This document shows, piece after piece, positions 52,081-62,068 of a DNA stretch of 64,000 nt. Source of the DNA: Ochrobactrum teleogrylli (GTDB lineage: Bacteria > Pseudomonadota > Alphaproteobacteria > Rhizobiales > Rhizobiaceae). The stretch lies in the NCBI RefSeq assembly GCF_006376685.1, contig NZ_VEWL01000005.1:1-64000 (forward strand), given 5' to 3'. The position numbers were made by a program, and so were the translations under genes. Numbering within the stretch: position 1 is the first letter of the stretch; every line of letters begins with the position of its first letter. The notes beneath the pieces were generated by a model. It made no database searches. It saw only the letters and a list, made by a program, of their open reading frames with translations, and had not been told where the DNA came from.

Positions 52081-53201
52081 CAAGACTTCCTTACATATTC
52101 CGCATAAGCATCGTCACCGAAACGCGCCTGCCTGAGAATTTTGAATTCTTCTGCGATATGGGTTTCAAGACCGGGCACGGCAACCCCATCGGCAGTACCA
52201 ATTTCAATTGGCGAGCGGAAGGTAATCAAGCGGTCAACCAGCTTTTCTTCCAGAAAGCTCTTGGCAACACCCGCGCCGCCTTCCACGAGAACGGAACCAA
52301 TACCCTGCGCGGCAAGGTCGTCCATCAATTCCGGCAAGGCAATCCGGCAATCATGCGCCTCGGTCGCCAGAATGCGGCACCCCGCCGCCTTCAGTTCGTA
52401 TCGCCGTTCCGGCGATGCATCGTCTGCACAGGCAATCCAAAGCGGCTGCGCATCCGCCGACTGAACCAGCTTCGAAGCCAATGGCAACCGCAAACCACTG
52501 TCGAGCACGACGCGGATGGGCGAGCGCTGTTCAAGCCCCGGCAGGCGGCAGTTCAAAACCGGATCGTCTGCAAGCGCCGTTTCGATACCAATCAGGATAA
52601 CATCAGTTTGCGACCGTAAGATGTGGGATTGGGCGCGCGACACCTGGCCGGTAATCGGCACCTGCCCCTCGCCCTTTTTTCCGATCATGCCATCTGCGGA
52701 AAGTGCAAGTTTCAGAATCACTTCCGGGCGTTTCCTGGAAGAGCGATTCAGGTAGCCAGCGAGATCGTCGGCTGCCTTTTCGGCGAGGATGCCCGGCTCC
52801 ACTTCAATGCCCGCTTCGCGCAGGATGGCAAAACCCTTGCCGCTGACCCGATCATCCGGATCGGTGGCCGCGACGACAACGCGGGCCACACCGGCACGCA
52901 CCAGCGCTTCAGCGCAAGGCGGCGTGCGACCATGATGGGCGCATGGTTCCAGCGTCACATAGGCCGTTGCGCCTCGAGCCGCCTCGCCTGCATCGGCAAG
53001 CGCCTGCGGCTCGGAATGCGGCCTGCCGCCCAGTGCGGTCACGCCGCGTCCGACGATGACGCCATCCTTGACGATCAGCGTGCCGACGGATGGATTGGTG
53101 CCCGTCAGCCCCTTGTGACGACGGGCATAACGGATTGTCGCTTCCATGAAGCGGATATCGTCCGAAGTTACGTCGGAATGCGGAAATTCCAGTGCAGTCA
53201 T
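52080..53201 (-). CDS. ribD: Bifunctional riboflavin deaminase/reductase
   Basis: A 373-aa RibD. The N-terminal deaminase has the zinc site HSE (the common form is HAE) and PCAHHGRTPPC. The C-terminal reductase carries RPEVILKLALSADGMIGKKG and SVLVEGGAGVAKSFLE. It converts the pyrimidine product of RibA to the ribityl form. It starts 3 bases after nrdR ends, so the two are in one operon. Confidence 0.95.
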   Translation of the reverse strand: MTALEFPHSDVTSDDIRFMEATIRYARRHKGLTGTNPSVGTLIVKDGVIVGRGVTALGGRPHSEPQALADAGEAARGATAYVTLEPCAHHGRTPPCAEALVRAGVARVVVAATDPDDRVSGKGFAILREAGIEVEPGILAEKAADDLAGYLNRSSRKRPEVILKLALSADGMIGKKGEGQVPITGQVSRAQSHILRSQTDVILIGIETALADDPVLNCRLPGLEQRSPIRVVLDSGLRLPLASKLVQSADAQPLWIACADDASPERRYELKAAGCRILATEAHDCRIALPELMDDLAAQGIGSVLVEGGAGVAKSFLEEKLVDRLITFRSPIEIGTADGVAVPGLETHIAEEFKILRQARFGDDAYAEYVRKS

Positions 53202-53203
53202 GC

Positions 53204-53680
53204 CTATCTATCCAGATCGTCCTCGGTATCGGGAGCTGCCAGTTCATCGATCACATTATGGAAATCGACGGCCTTGCTGAAATTGCGATAGACCGATGCA
53301 AACCGGATATAGGCAATATCATCCACACCCTTCAGCGCATCCATCGCCAGACGACCGATCTCGTCGGATGTCACCTCCGCCTCCCCCGAGCTTTCGAGCT
53401 GGCGAACAATTCCGGAAATCGCACGTTCGATACGCTCGCTGTCGACTTCGCGCTTGCGCAGCGCCACTTCGATGGAGCGGGTCAGCTTGTCACGATCGAA
53501 AGGCACACGGCGTCCGCTTTTCTTCACGACCATCAGGTCGCGAAGCTGGACACGTTCGAATGTGGTGAAGCGCCCGCCGCAAACCGAGCAGACACGACGC
53601 CGGCGAATGACCGCACCATCCTCCGCAGGACGGGAATCCTTCACTTGCGTATCTTCAGATTGGCAATAGGGACAACGCAT
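53204..53680 (-). CDS. nrdR: Transcriptional repressor NrdR
   Basis: A 158-aa repressor of ribonucleotide reductase genes. The N-terminal zinc ribbon [20 protein letters not shown] plus [10 protein letters not shown] gives four cysteines. The ATP-cone follows ([20 protein letters not shown]). It senses ATP/dATP. The glyA-nrdR-ribD order is standard in this group. A terminator separates it from glyA. Confidence 0.96.
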   Translation of the reverse strand: MRCPYCQSEDTQVKDSRPAEDGAVIRRRRVCSVCGGRFTTFERVQLRDLMVVKKSGRRVPFDRDKLTRSIEVALRKREVDSERIERAISGIVRQLESSGEAEVTSDEIGRLAMDALKGVDDIAYIRFASVYRNFSKAVDFHNVIDELAAPDTEDDLDR

Positions 53681-53780
53681 GGAACTCTTTCACTCACTCT
53701 TCGAAGACTGATTCCTACAGATCATAGCTGATCTGCGCCAATGAACCTACCGAATGCGACACACCGGGTATGACGGGCAA

Positions 53781-53815
53781 AAAAGCCCCGCTCAACAGGG
53801 TTGAACGGGGCTTTT
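53781..53815 (-). terminator. Intrinsic terminator after glyA
   Basis: AAAAGCCCCG and CGGGGCTTTT pair, with further complementarity inside (TCAAC/GTTGA). It lies between the glyA stop and the nrdR start, so nrdR should have its own promoter or depend on readthrough. Confidence 0.88.
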
Positions 53816-53834
53816 GAAATTCAGGCGGTCAGGT

Positions 53835-55154
53835 TTACCCCTGATAGCCATACATCGGGAAACGGTCAGTCAGAGCGACGACCTTATCCTTCACAGCCTG
53901 TTCGACGGCGGCATTGCCTTCATCGGAATTAGCGACCTTCAAACCGTCGAGAACTTCGGCAATCAGCGAGCCGATTTCCTTGAATTCGGTTACGCCGAAA
54001 CCGCGCGTGGTGCCGGCTGGCGTGCCGAGACGAACGCCGGAGGTGACGAATGGCTTTTCAGGGTCGAACGGAATGCCGTTCTTGTTGCAGGTGATGTTGG
54101 CGCGACCGAGAGCGGCTTCCGCACGCTTGCCGGTTGCGTTCTTAGGACGCAGATCGACCAGCATCAGATGGTTATCGGTGCCGCCGGAAACGATATCGAG
54201 GCCATGCGACTTCAGTTCTTCCGAAAGTGCGCGCGCATTGTCGACGACGTTTTTGGCATAGAGCTTGAATTCTGGCTTCAGCGCTTCACCGAAGGCAACA
54301 GCCTTACCGGCGATAACATGCATAAGCGGACCGCCCTGAAGACCGGGGAACACAGCCGAGTTGATCTTCTTGGCAATGTCCGCATCGTTGGTCAGAATCA
54401 TGCCGCCACGCGGGCCGCGCAGAGACTTATGCGTCGTCGTCGTGCAGACATGGGCATGCGGGATCGGCGACGGATGCTGGCCACCGGCAACCAGACCGGC
54501 AATATGCGCCATATCGACCATGAGATAAGCGCCAACTTCATCGGCGATCTCGCGGAAACGCTTCCAGTCCCAGATGCGCGAATAAGCGGTGCCGCCAGCG
54601 AGAATCAGCTTCGGCTTGTTTTCGCGGGCAAGGCGAGCCACTTCGTCCATGTCGAGCAGATGGTCGTCCTGACGGACGCCATAGGACACGACATTGAACC
54701 ACTTGCCAGACATGTTGACCGGCGAACCATGCGTCAGGTGACCACCCGAATTAAGATCGAGCCCCATGAAGGTGTCGCCCGGCTGCAGCAGAGCCAGGAA
54801 CACGGCCTGATTCATCTGGCTACCGGAATTCGGCTGAACATTGGCGAATTCGCAGCCGAAGAGCTTCTTGGCGCGTTCGATTGCCAGTTCTTCCACCACG
54901 TCCACATACTGGCAGCCACCATAATAGCGCTTACCCGGATATCCTTCGGCATATTTGTTGGTGAGGATGGAGCCCTGCGCTTCGAGAACAGCCCGCGAAA
55001 CGATGTTTTCCGAGGCGATCAGCTCGATTTCATGGCGCTGACGACCGAGTTCGTTGCGAATTGCACCGAAAATTTCGGAATCGATGTCCTCGAGGCTTGC
55101 ATTGAAGAAAGCGTCGGAAAACGCATTCTTGGCGGCGGCGTTGGCTTGAGACAT
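53835..55154 (-). CDS. glyA: Serine hydroxymethyltransferase
   Basis: A 439-aa PLP enzyme that interconverts serine and glycine with tetrahydrofolate. Signatures include [52 protein letters not shown], and the PLP lysine in [18 protein letters not shown]. The ATG at 55154 with GGAGG eight bases upstream is preferred over a GTG two codons earlier. Confidence 0.97.
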   Translation of the reverse strand: MSQANAAAKNAFSDAFFNASLEDIDSEIFGAIRNELGRQRHEIELIASENIVSRAVLEAQGSILTNKYAEGYPGKRYYGGCQYVDVVEELAIERAKKLFGCEFANVQPNSGSQMNQAVFLALLQPGDTFMGLDLNSGGHLTHGSPVNMSGKWFNVVSYGVRQDDHLLDMDEVARLARENKPKLILAGGTAYSRIWDWKRFREIADEVGAYLMVDMAHIAGLVAGGQHPSPIPHAHVCTTTTHKSLRGPRGGMILTNDADIAKKINSAVFPGLQGGPLMHVIAGKAVAFGEALKPEFKLYAKNVVDNARALSEELKSHGLDIVSGGTDNHLMLVDLRPKNATGKRAEAALGRANITCNKNGIPFDPEKPFVTSGVRLGTPAGTTRGFGVTEFKEIGSLIAEVLDGLKVANSDEGNAAVEQAVKDKVVALTDRFPMYGYQG

Positions 55155-55264
55155 TTTCACACCCTCCGGGTCAGCCGGTAAAAGCTATTGGATGAGGCGC
55201 ATTATCACACTTGAATGCCCAAGGCCAATGGCCGCAAAGCGAAAAGCATGTTCCAAAATGCGGC

Positions 55265-55285
55265 AAACCGATTTGATATCGGTTT
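55265..55285. repeat. Small palindromic intergenic repeat
   Basis: AAACCGAT-TTGAT-ATCGGTTT forms an 8-bp stem preceded by AGCATGTTCCAAAATGCGGC. This looks like the end of a short interspersed palindromic repeat common in Brucella/Ochrobactrum intergenic regions, from memory. Confidence 0.5.
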
Positions 55286-55293
55286 AACAACTA

Positions 55294-55329
55294 AAAAAGC
55301 CGCCCCGAATATTCGAGGCGGCTCTTTTT
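55294..55329 (-). terminator. Intrinsic terminator of the L,D-transpeptidase gene
   Basis: AGCCGCCCCGAATATTCGAG and GCGGCT fold into a hairpin with stem AGCCGCC/GGCGGCT; T residues follow on the minus strand. Confidence 0.8.
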
Positions 55330-55349
55330 CAGTCGGAAATATCGAAAAA

Positions 55350-56651
55350 TCAGGTGTCTGTACCAAGCGCCAGCGAGGCTGCGCCGTCCATCTTGTAAAT
55401 GTCGTCGCGGAACTGCACGACACCATCACCCGTCGACCAGGCCGAAATGTACACGAAGTGCAGCGGCACGGGATCAGCAACCTGAATAGGCGTGTTGTTG
55501 CCCGTACGGATCGTTTCTTCGATGTTCTGGCGATCCCAGCCAGCGGTGTTTTTCAACAGCCAGACGTCCAGATCGCGAACATTCTGCACGCGCACGCAGC
55601 CCGACGAGTCGAAACGCATGAGCTTGTTGAAATAGCTCTTCTGCGGCGTGTCGTGCATGTAGACGGCATACTGGTTGTGGAAGTTGATCTTGGTCGAGGA
55701 CATGGCGTTGATCTTGCCCGGGTCCTGACGGAACATCAGCTTCACGGCGTCGTCCGTGTTCCAGTCGATGCTTTCCGGCGGAACTTCCTGACCGGCCTGA
55801 TTGTAGAGCCGGATCTTGTTCTTCGCCAGATATTGCGGGTCCTTCCGCATCAGCGGAATGATGTCCTTCTGGATGATGGACTTCGGCGCCGTCCAGTAAG
55901 GATTGAGAATGACTTCATGAATCTTCGAATTAAGGATTGGCGTCTGGCGGTCGATCTTGCCCACAACGGCGGTGTGGCGCTGCATGACGCTGCCATTTTC
56001 AACGGCTTCAATCCGCGCAGCCGGGATATTCACCATCACGAAACGCTGTTCCTGCATACCGGCGCTGACCAGCGGCGAAAGACGCTGCAAGTTGGTCTGG
56101 AGCTGACCGAGGCGGGTATTCACGTCCACATTCATCGCGGCATAGGTGAACTGGCCCATCACGCCGTCTGCCGGCAGACCATGACGCGACTGGAAGCGCT
56201 TCACTGCGGCATCAACATAGGTGTCGAAGGCGTTGGAAAGACCAGCGCCCTGCGGCAGATCGCCAGAGACGATGAGGCGCTTGCGCAGATACTGGACCGA
56301 CTGGTCATTCACGCCAAGCTGAAGCTTTGCATTGCCCGGAACGGTCGGCCAACCGCCGCGACCGGCAATATCGCTATATTGTGCAATGGCATTTTGAAGA
56401 TTGCCGACAGTCTGCTGGCTCAGAACTGGCTGGTTGGTCGCAACCTTCTGGCCGCCTGTCGCGCGCGCATCGAACTGGTCATCCCAGTTACCGCGCCGCG
56501 GCGACGCGAGCACATCGTTAAAAGCCTGTTGCGCAAAGGACGAGGTCGCAAAAGCCGAGGCTGCCACGGAAAGGCCAGCTGTTGCAGCACCGCGCAGGAA
56601 GCGGCGGCGGTCCACTTTGAAAGCTTCGGCATTCTTGTCAGTTTTGGTCAT
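55350..56651 (-). CDS. L,D-transpeptidase (YcbB/LdtD type)
   Basis: A 433-aa periplasmic peptidoglycan enzyme. A Tat-type signal (DRRRFLRGAATAGLSVAASA) ends at SSFAQQ. A peptidoglycan-binding domain follows (YVDAAVKRFQSRHGLPADGV), then a YkuD domain with HNQYAVYMHDTP and the catalytic FDSSGCVRV (Cys about residue 360). It makes 3-3 crosslinks or attaches proteins to peptidoglycan. A MarR regulator of LdtR type lies 327 bp upstream on the same strand and probably controls it. Confidence 0.9.
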   Translation of the reverse strand: MTKTDKNAEAFKVDRRRFLRGAATAGLSVAASAFATSSFAQQAFNDVLASPRRGNWDDQFDARATGGQKVATNQPVLSQQTVGNLQNAIAQYSDIAGRGGWPTVPGNAKLQLGVNDQSVQYLRKRLIVSGDLPQGAGLSNAFDTYVDAAVKRFQSRHGLPADGVMGQFTYAAMNVDVNTRLGQLQTNLQRLSPLVSAGMQEQRFVMVNIPAARIEAVENGSVMQRHTAVVGKIDRQTPILNSKIHEVILNPYWTAPKSIIQKDIIPLMRKDPQYLAKNKIRLYNQAGQEVPPESIDWNTDDAVKLMFRQDPGKINAMSSTKINFHNQYAVYMHDTPQKSYFNKLMRFDSSGCVRVQNVRDLDVWLLKNTAGWDRQNIEETIRTGNNTPIQVADPVPLHFVYISAWSTGDGVVQFRDDIYKMDGAASLALGTDT

Positions 56652-56978
56652 TTGCTTGGTCCCAAAAAGGCGCGCCGCTCATAGGTCAATGTCGGCGGCA
56701 GTCGTCCGAGAATATCAGCAACAGTGTTTCAAGGCGATAGCCGACCCGCAACCATATGCGCGCCCGCTTATATCTCCCGACCTGTTGGAAGATGGCACAT
56801 TCTTGCCCGTACAGTCTTGAGGACTGCTTATGTCGGTTTTTATGGCTTAATCATGTCGCGCGGCCCAGTTTGCAAGCCACGCGCGTCAAGATCGAAGCAT
56901 AATTGCCCATCCGCCTCAGCAAATGCCGGTCTGTTGTGTCCGTTCTGCAACAAATGCGCCCAAAGGCCGGTCCATTTA
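56652..56978. other. Region between the L,D-transpeptidase and LdtR-like genes
   Basis: No gene is supported in about 327 bp. It should contain the promoter and operator of the L,D-transpeptidase gene. Inverted repeats strong enough to call an LdtR site were not identified by eye. Confidence 0.4.
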
Positions 56979-57488
56979 TCAGAGACGGTAAGCGATGCTA
57001 TCGTTCCAGAAGCGGTCGAGACGCTGCAAGGACTTGTTCATCGCCATGAATTCTTCAACCTGAATTCCGCCGACCTGTTCGATGGACAGGACGTGACGTT
57101 CGTAAAGTGCTGCAACCTGATTGGCGATCTCATTGCCCTTGTCGGTCAGGCTGACGCGCACCGAACGGCGGTCGACACGCGAACGCTGGTGATGAATGAA
57201 GCCCATTTCGACGAGCTTCTTGAGGTTGTAGGAAACATTCGAGCCGAGATAGTAACCGCGTGAGCGCAGTTCACCGGCGGTCAGTTCCGAATTACCAATG
57301 TTGAAAAGCAGCAGTGCCTGTGTTGCGTTGATATCGAGCTGACCGTTGCGGTCGAACTCATCCTTCACAACATCGAGCAGACGGCGGTGCAGACGCTCCA
57401 CTAGTTGAAGGGCTTCCAGATACAGGCTGCGGAGTGCGGCTTCCGGAGCATAGAGCGGAGCGTCGATTTTGCGCTGAGCATTCATCAT
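56979..57488 (-). CDS. ldtR: MarR-family regulator LdtR
   Basis: A 169-aa winged-helix protein. MarR core segments are DINATQALLLFNIGNSELTA, GELRSRGYYLGSNVSYNLKK, and SRVDRRSVRVSLTDKG. It closely resembles LdtR of Sinorhizobium and Liberibacter, which activates an adjacent L,D-transpeptidase gene and links it to osmotic stress. The position next to such a gene supports this name. The ATG ATG start leaves a one-codon ambiguity. Confidence 0.88.
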   Translation of the reverse strand: MMNAQRKIDAPLYAPEAALRSLYLEALQLVERLHRRLLDVVKDEFDRNGQLDINATQALLLFNIGNSELTAGELRSRGYYLGSNVSYNLKKLVEMGFIHHQRSRVDRRSVRVSLTDKGNEIANQVAALYERHVLSIEQVGGIQVEEFMAMNKSLQRLDRFWNDSIAYRL

Positions 57489-57687
57489 TGTCTTTGCCTC
57501 TCTGTCGGAGCCGCATTCGGGAAATCCACGATGCCGCTCTCTTCCTGTTTTATGCAGCGATGTTTCTCGCTGTTCTGAGAGGACTTTAGGCGAGATGCAT
57601 AAAATTCGACTTAAAAGTCAGACTTAACAGTAGCTTACCAAAGGGAATGCAAATTCAGGCTTAATGTTTACTTACCTGCGCCCGCAA

Positions 57688-58122
57688 TCAGACCGGAATG
57701 CTGGCCTTTGCCTGCCGCCGTTTTTCCAGCGCCAGCAGGACGCGGAACACGATATAAACGAGGATGCAGACGGCGTTGAACGTGACCGTCAACGGCCTGC
57801 TTTCAAAGTTCCGTTCAAAGACCGAATAGATGCTGATCTCGCCGATTGCGGCCACGAACCAAAGCACCGGCCCCCAGGTTGCCCGCATCCAGAGACCCGT
57901 TGCGGCAACCGGCATTAATACCGCCAGCGCGACCACGGCGGTCTGCCACATCCATGGCATCAGATCGAACCGCCAGAGCAATCCCGGATGAATGCCTATG
58001 AGCCGCACCCAATAGAAAACGCCGCTTGCAAGCGCAGTCAGCGCCAGCAACCGAATGAACCATGTAAATGTCCATTCCAGGCCGCTCGGTTGCGTGTGCT
58101 GGCGCAACTCATCCATATGCAT
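57688..58122 (-). CDS. DUF6163-type membrane protein
   Basis: A 144-aa protein with four hydrophobic segments (LLALTALASGVFYWVRLIGI, QTAVVALAVLMPVAATGLWM, GPVLWFVAAIGEISIYSVF, FNAVCILVYIVFRVLLALE). It matches a Rhizobiales membrane family annotated DUF6163, with no known role. The ATG at 58122 has a GAGGA site and lies just after the upstream hydrolase gene stops, so they are probably co-transcribed. Confidence 0.75.
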   Translation of the reverse strand: MHMDELRQHTQPSGLEWTFTWFIRLLALTALASGVFYWVRLIGIHPGLLWRFDLMPWMWQTAVVALAVLMPVAATGLWMRATWGPVLWFVAAIGEISIYSVFERNFESRPLTVTFNAVCILVYIVFRVLLALEKRRQAKASIPV

Positions 58123-58132
58123 CAGCAATTCC

Positions 58133-59185
58133 TCATGAGAACGTCAGTTCCTTTTCGCCAAGATTGACGAAATAGGCGTTCACCTGTTCCGGTTTCACGT
58201 CCTCGATGGAAGCCGGTTGCCAGGATGGCGCGCCATCCTTGTCGATCAGAAGTGCCCGCACGCCTTCATAAAAGTCGTGCGCTTCCAGCATCCGGCTGGC
58301 AATGCGATATTCCATGCGCATGCAATCATCGAGATCGAGCGGACGACCATCGGCGATCTGCCGGAAGGTCACCGCCACGCTGGTCGGCGACCGCGTTGCG
58401 ATCACGTTCAGAATATCCGTCGCCGGTTTGCTGCCCGAAGCTGCGGCCTTGTCCAGCAGGTTCATGCAATCGGCAAGCGTCGCGCCGGAAAAGCATTCTT
58501 TGATCACATTCCGCGCTTCTGCCGGGGTTTCGAAATCGGGATACTGGCTGCGGGTCAATGCAGCGTCGATATCGGCCGTCGCGATGAGATCCTCGCGCAC
58601 GTCGTTTAGATCGCTGGCTGCAACCGCATGGGTGGCAATTCCGCTCTGGAGGCAATCACCCCAGCGAATACGATTGCCCGTCAAGGCGAGATAATAGCCG
58701 AAATTGTCGTGGAGATGCGGCAGGAATGCGCTTCCTCCAACATCGGGAAAGAAACCGATTCCGGTTTCCGGCATGGCGAACATGGTGTTTTCGGTCACGA
58801 TGCGATGCGAGCCGTGCACCGAAATGCCAGCGCCGCCGCCCATGATGATGCCGTTGATCAGCGAGATATAAGGCTTGGGGAAACGGCCAATGCGGGCATT
58901 GAGCCGATATTCATCGCGGAAAAATTCGTAAGCGGGCGTTCCCTCGCGGCCAGACTTGTAGGCAGCCACCACATCGCCGCCAGCGCAGAATGCCCGGCCC
59001 TCGCCTTCCAGAATCACGCAGGCGACTTCGGGATCGTTTTCCCAGGCCTGCAATGCCCGATCGAGCGCCAGAATCATCTTGTGCGTCAGCGCGTTGAGCG
59101 CTGCGGTCCGGGTCAGCCTTACCAGACCGGCTTTTCCCTTGCGTTCGAAGCTGATTTCGTCGCCACCGCCAAAGTCAATCTGCAT
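58133..59185 (-). CDS. 3-hydroxyisobutyryl-CoA hydrolase / enoyl-CoA hydratase family
   Basis: A 350-aa crotonase-fold enzyme, longer than simple hydratases as in HIBCH. Features are ALNALTHKMILALDRALQAW, CVILEGEGRAFCAGGDV, INGIIMGGGAGISVHGSHRI with the oxyanion hole, and MPETGIGFFPDVGGSAFLP. The last carries the acidic residues of HIBCH. It would act in valine catabolism. It is divergent from hemB. Confidence 0.9.
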   Translation of the reverse strand: MQIDFGGGDEISFERKGKAGLVRLTRTAALNALTHKMILALDRALQAWENDPEVACVILEGEGRAFCAGGDVVAAYKSGREGTPAYEFFRDEYRLNARIGRFPKPYISLINGIIMGGGAGISVHGSHRIVTENTMFAMPETGIGFFPDVGGSAFLPHLHDNFGYYLALTGNRIRWGDCLQSGIATHAVAASDLNDVREDLIATADIDAALTRSQYPDFETPAEARNVIKECFSGATLADCMNLLDKAAASGSKPATDILNVIATRSPTSVAVTFRQIADGRPLDLDDCMRMEYRIASRMLEAHDFYEGVRALLIDKDGAPSWQPASIEDVKPEQVNAYFVNLGEKELTFS

Positions 59186-59363
59186 ATCTTGTCTCCCGTT
59201 CCCCCAAATGGGTAGAAAGTGAGACGCCCCGCGTCAATCCCACACAGGCGAGAGTGGGCCAATCTTCTTGGTTTCACCACTTTTCCCGTGATAAACGGTG
59301 CGCATCCGAAGTCAGCCCTTTGATCGCATTTGCATCGCGGCTTCCATTCTCGGGAATAATTCA

Positions 59364-60407
59364 ATGAGCGACCGTCAATCCAAATATCTCCCCCCTCATA
59401 TCGGCAGGCATGTCGATGACGTAACCGGCAGCCGCCGTTTGCGCCGTATGCGCAAGGCCGACTGGTCGCGCAGGCTGGTGCAGGAAACGCAGCTGACGGT
59501 GGACGATCTGATTCTGCCATTCTTCCTCACCTATGGAAACGGCGTTTCCGAACCTGTGGAAGCCATGCCGGGTGTGGAGCGCTATTCGGTTGATATGGCG
59601 GTGCGCGTGGCAGAGAAAGCCGCTAAGCTTGGCATTCCAGCCATTGCCCCCTTCCCGCGCGAAAAGGCCGAAGTGAAGACGGATGACGGCGCCTTTGTCG
59701 CCAGCCCCGACAATCTGATCAATCGTGCAGTGCGGGCAATCAAGAAGGAAGTGCCGGAAATCGGCATCATTACCGATGCCGCGCTCGATCCGTTCACCAC
59801 ACATGGCCATGACGGCATTTTGCGCGATGGCGAAATCGTCAACGACGAATCCGTCGCGATGGTTGTTCGCGGCGCGCTTTCGCAGGCCGAGGCCGGTGCC
59901 GACATCGTCGCGCCTTCCGACATGATGGATGGCCGTATCGGCGCGATACGTCAGGCGCTGGACGAGAACGGCTTTCATCATATTCCGATCATGTCCTATG
60001 CGACGAAATTCGCCTCGGCTTTCTACGGCCCTTATCGCGAGGCCATCGGCACGCAGGGCCTGCTGAAAGGCGACAAGAAGACCTATTATATCGACCCGGC
60101 CAATCCGGAAGAAGCCGTGCGCGAAGCCGAACAGGATGTTGCCGAAGGCGCGGACATGCTGATGGTCAAGCCCGGCCTGCCCTATCTGGACATTATCCAC
60201 CGCCTGAAGAACGAATTCCGCCTGCCGACCTATGCCTATCAGGTGTCGGGCGAATATGCGATGATCAAGGCCGCCGGTATGAATGGCTGGATCGACGAGG
60301 AAAAGGTGATGATGGAAAGCCTGCTGGCCTTCAAGCGCGCCGGTTGTGACGGTGTCCTCACCTATTTCGCGATCGAGGTCGCGGAAAAGCTGAAACAGCA
60401 AAGCTAA
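59364..60407 (+). CDS. hemB: Delta-aminolevulinic acid dehydratase (porphobilinogen synthase)
   Basis: A 347-aa HemB that joins two aminolevulinate molecules in tetrapyrrole synthesis. Signatures include DDLILPFFLTYGNGVSEPVE, DAALDPFTTHGHDGIL, ADIVAPSDMMDGRIGAIRQA with the Schiff-base Lys region YATKFASAFYGPYREA, and LMVKPGLPYLDII. The Cys-type zinc site is replaced by Asp residues (ALDPFTTHGHDG), the Mg-using form seen in alphaproteobacteria. The ATG at 59364 fits the family start. Confidence 0.96.
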   Translation: MSDRQSKYLPPHIGRHVDDVTGSRRLRRMRKADWSRRLVQETQLTVDDLILPFFLTYGNGVSEPVEAMPGVERYSVDMAVRVAEKAAKLGIPAIAPFPREKAEVKTDDGAFVASPDNLINRAVRAIKKEVPEIGIITDAALDPFTTHGHDGILRDGEIVNDESVAMVVRGALSQAEAGADIVAPSDMMDGRIGAIRQALDENGFHHIPIMSYATKFASAFYGPYREAIGTQGLLKGDKKTYYIDPANPEEAVREAEQDVAEGADMLMVKPGLPYLDIIHRLKNEFRLPTYAYQVSGEYAMIKAAGMNGWIDEEKVMMESLLAFKRAGCDGVLTYFAIEVAEKLKQQS

Positions 60408-60415
60408 TAATAGCA

Positions 60416-60443
60416 GGGTGTCAGTGCTTTCTCTGACACCTTC
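60416..60443 (+). terminator. Hairpin after hemB
   Basis: GGTGTCAG and CTGACACC pair across a short loop, followed by TTCCTTG. A weak intrinsic terminator. Confidence 0.6.
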
Positions 60444-60569
60444 CTTGAAACGGCCTATTTCATTTACCATGTTGATTGCTGTTCCGCCCGGAAGGCGGAG
60501 CGACGCCGGACATGGTTTTTACTCCATGAGTTTTATTCCGGTTGTCTTTTTAAACGACTGGAAGGAAAA

Positions 60570-61040
60570 ATGTCCGACCATATCCTGCACGGCGAGATTA
60601 TGGCTCCGCGTTACGACAGCCGCGCCTTTTTCGAAGGTGTGCGTACGCGCCGTATCATGGCTTTTCTCATCGACTATCTCATCGTCTTTCTGCTGTGCAT
60701 TCCGGCAGCAATAGTGATCGCGCTTTTCGGCATATTGACGCTCGGTATCGGCTGGATGCTCTATGGCATCATGTTCCCCATCGTCGCGCTGATCTATGTG
60801 TCGCGCACCATGGGCGGCCCGCAGCAAGCCACCAAGGGCATGCAGATGATGAACCTCAAGCTTGTTCGGCTTGAAGGCGGCACGGTGGACCCGATGCTCG
60901 CCATCGTTCACTCGGTGCTGTTCTGGGGCCTCAATGTCGTGCTGACGCCGCTGATCCTGCTGGCTACGCTGGTTCTCGACCGCAAGCGCACGGTGCACGA
61001 TCTTCTGCTCGGCACAGCGGTCATCCGCTCGGATCGTTAA
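60570..61040 (+). CDS. RDD-family membrane protein
   Basis: A 156-aa protein with an RDD domain of about three hydrophobic helices. The start region RRIMAFLIDYLIVFLLCIP has the Arg and Asp of the family, GPQQATKGMQMMNLKLVRLE is the conserved middle, and LDRKRTVHDLLLGTAVIRSD the end. The function is unknown. It is preceded by GGAAGGAAAA and followed by the transferase gene bpt, a common pairing. Confidence 0.9.
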   Translation: MSDHILHGEIMAPRYDSRAFFEGVRTRRIMAFLIDYLIVFLLCIPAAIVIALFGILTLGIGWMLYGIMFPIVALIYVSRTMGGPQQATKGMQMMNLKLVRLEGGTVDPMLAIVHSVLFWGLNVVLTPLILLATLVLDRKRTVHDLLLGTAVIRSDR

Positions 61041-61176
61041 GATCGGGGCCTATCAGGCTTAAGTTCAAAAAAATTCAGAGCCGGCTGCGCAAAATGCCAC
61101 TTGACGTTTTGCGCCGTCGGTTCGATCCTTGTCCAATATCGTGATGGTTTCGGTATTGCCATTTCGTGGATATTGA

Positions 61177-61926
61177 ATGACCCATCAACCGCAACAGTCT
61201 CCGCAGTTTTTCTTGACGGCACCCTCGCCCTGTCCGTATCTCGACGGTCAGATGGAGCGCAAAGTGTTTACGCATCTCGTGGGCGACAAGGCCAACGAGA
61301 TCAACGATCTCCTGACCCAAGGCGGGTTTCGCCGATCCCAGAACATCGCCTACCGCCCGGCCTGCGAGCTTTGTCGCGCCTGCGTTTCCGTGCGCATTCT
61401 GGCGGGAGAGTTCGAGATGACGCGCAATATGCGCCGCGTCTGGAGCCAGAACCGCGATCTGGTCGGTCGCGTCCACAAGGCACAGCCCAGCACCGAGCAA
61501 TATGCGCTGTTTCGCGATTATCTCGACGCGCGCCACCGTTCAGGCGGCATGTCGGACATGACCGTGCTTGATTATGCGATGATGGTTGAAGATACCCATG
61601 TCAACACGCAGATCATCGAGTATCGCCGTCGCGGCCCCGACAGTTTTATCGACCCGAAAGGCGATGGCGAGCTGATCGCCGTGGCACTGACCGATGTGAT
61701 GGCCGACGGCCTTTCCATGGTCTATTCGTTCTTCTCACCGCATATGCATGACCGCTCGCTCGGCACCTATATGATTCTCGATCATATAGAGCGGGCGCGG
61801 GCCGCAGGCCTGCCGCATGTCTATCTCGGCTATTGGGTCGAGGGATCGCGCAAGATGCAGTACAAAATCCGCTTCACACCGCAGGAACATCTCGGCCCTC
61901 GCGGTTGGCAGCGGTTTGAGGGGTAA
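61177..61926 (+). CDS. bpt: Aspartate/glutamate leucyltransferase (N-end rule, Bpt)
   Basis: A 249-aa arginyltransferase-like protein. Features are the N-terminal [29 protein letters not shown] with the conserved cysteines, [20 protein letters not shown], and [19 protein letters not shown]. It adds leucine from Leu-tRNA to proteins starting with Asp or Glu, marking them for ClpS/ClpP. The assignment to Bpt over ATE1-like enzymes follows from its bacterial context. Confidence 0.92.
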   Translation: MTHQPQQSPQFFLTAPSPCPYLDGQMERKVFTHLVGDKANEINDLLTQGGFRRSQNIAYRPACELCRACVSVRILAGEFEMTRNMRRVWSQNRDLVGRVHKAQPSTEQYALFRDYLDARHRSGGMSDMTVLDYAMMVEDTHVNTQIIEYRRRGPDSFIDPKGDGELIAVALTDVMADGLSMVYSFFSPHMHDRSLGTYMILDHIERARAAGLPHVYLGYWVEGSRKMQYKIRFTPQEHLGPRGWQRFEG

Positions 61927-61989
61927 CGTCGCGTTTTCTGATCTTGTCGAAGGATCGAAGCGCTGAGGGAAAACGCACAACGTATACCC

Positions 61990-62062
61990 CTATCCCCTCA
62001 CCCTTCGAGACGGTTCCCTTCGCTTCGCTCAGGGCACCTCCTCAGGATGAAGGGTGGTGCTA
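61990..62062. repeat. Interspersed palindromic repeat
   Basis: CCCTTCGAGACGG, GCTTCGCTCAGGG, CCTCAGGATGAAGGG: this series of words is a well-known alphaproteobacterial intergenic palindromic repeat that folds into a long imperfect hairpin (ACCCTTCGAGA with GATGAAGGGT at the ends). It lies between the convergent bpt and parC genes. Confidence 0.7.
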
Positions 62063-62068
62063 TACCTG

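Noticed and set aside
53814..55181. Long plus-strand open frame across glyA
   Set aside because: A shadow of glyA caused by GC-rich codon bias.
55215..56684. Plus-strand open frame of 489 codons across the L,D-transpeptidase gene
   Set aside because: A shadow; the minus strand has a signal peptide and the YkuD catalytic motif.
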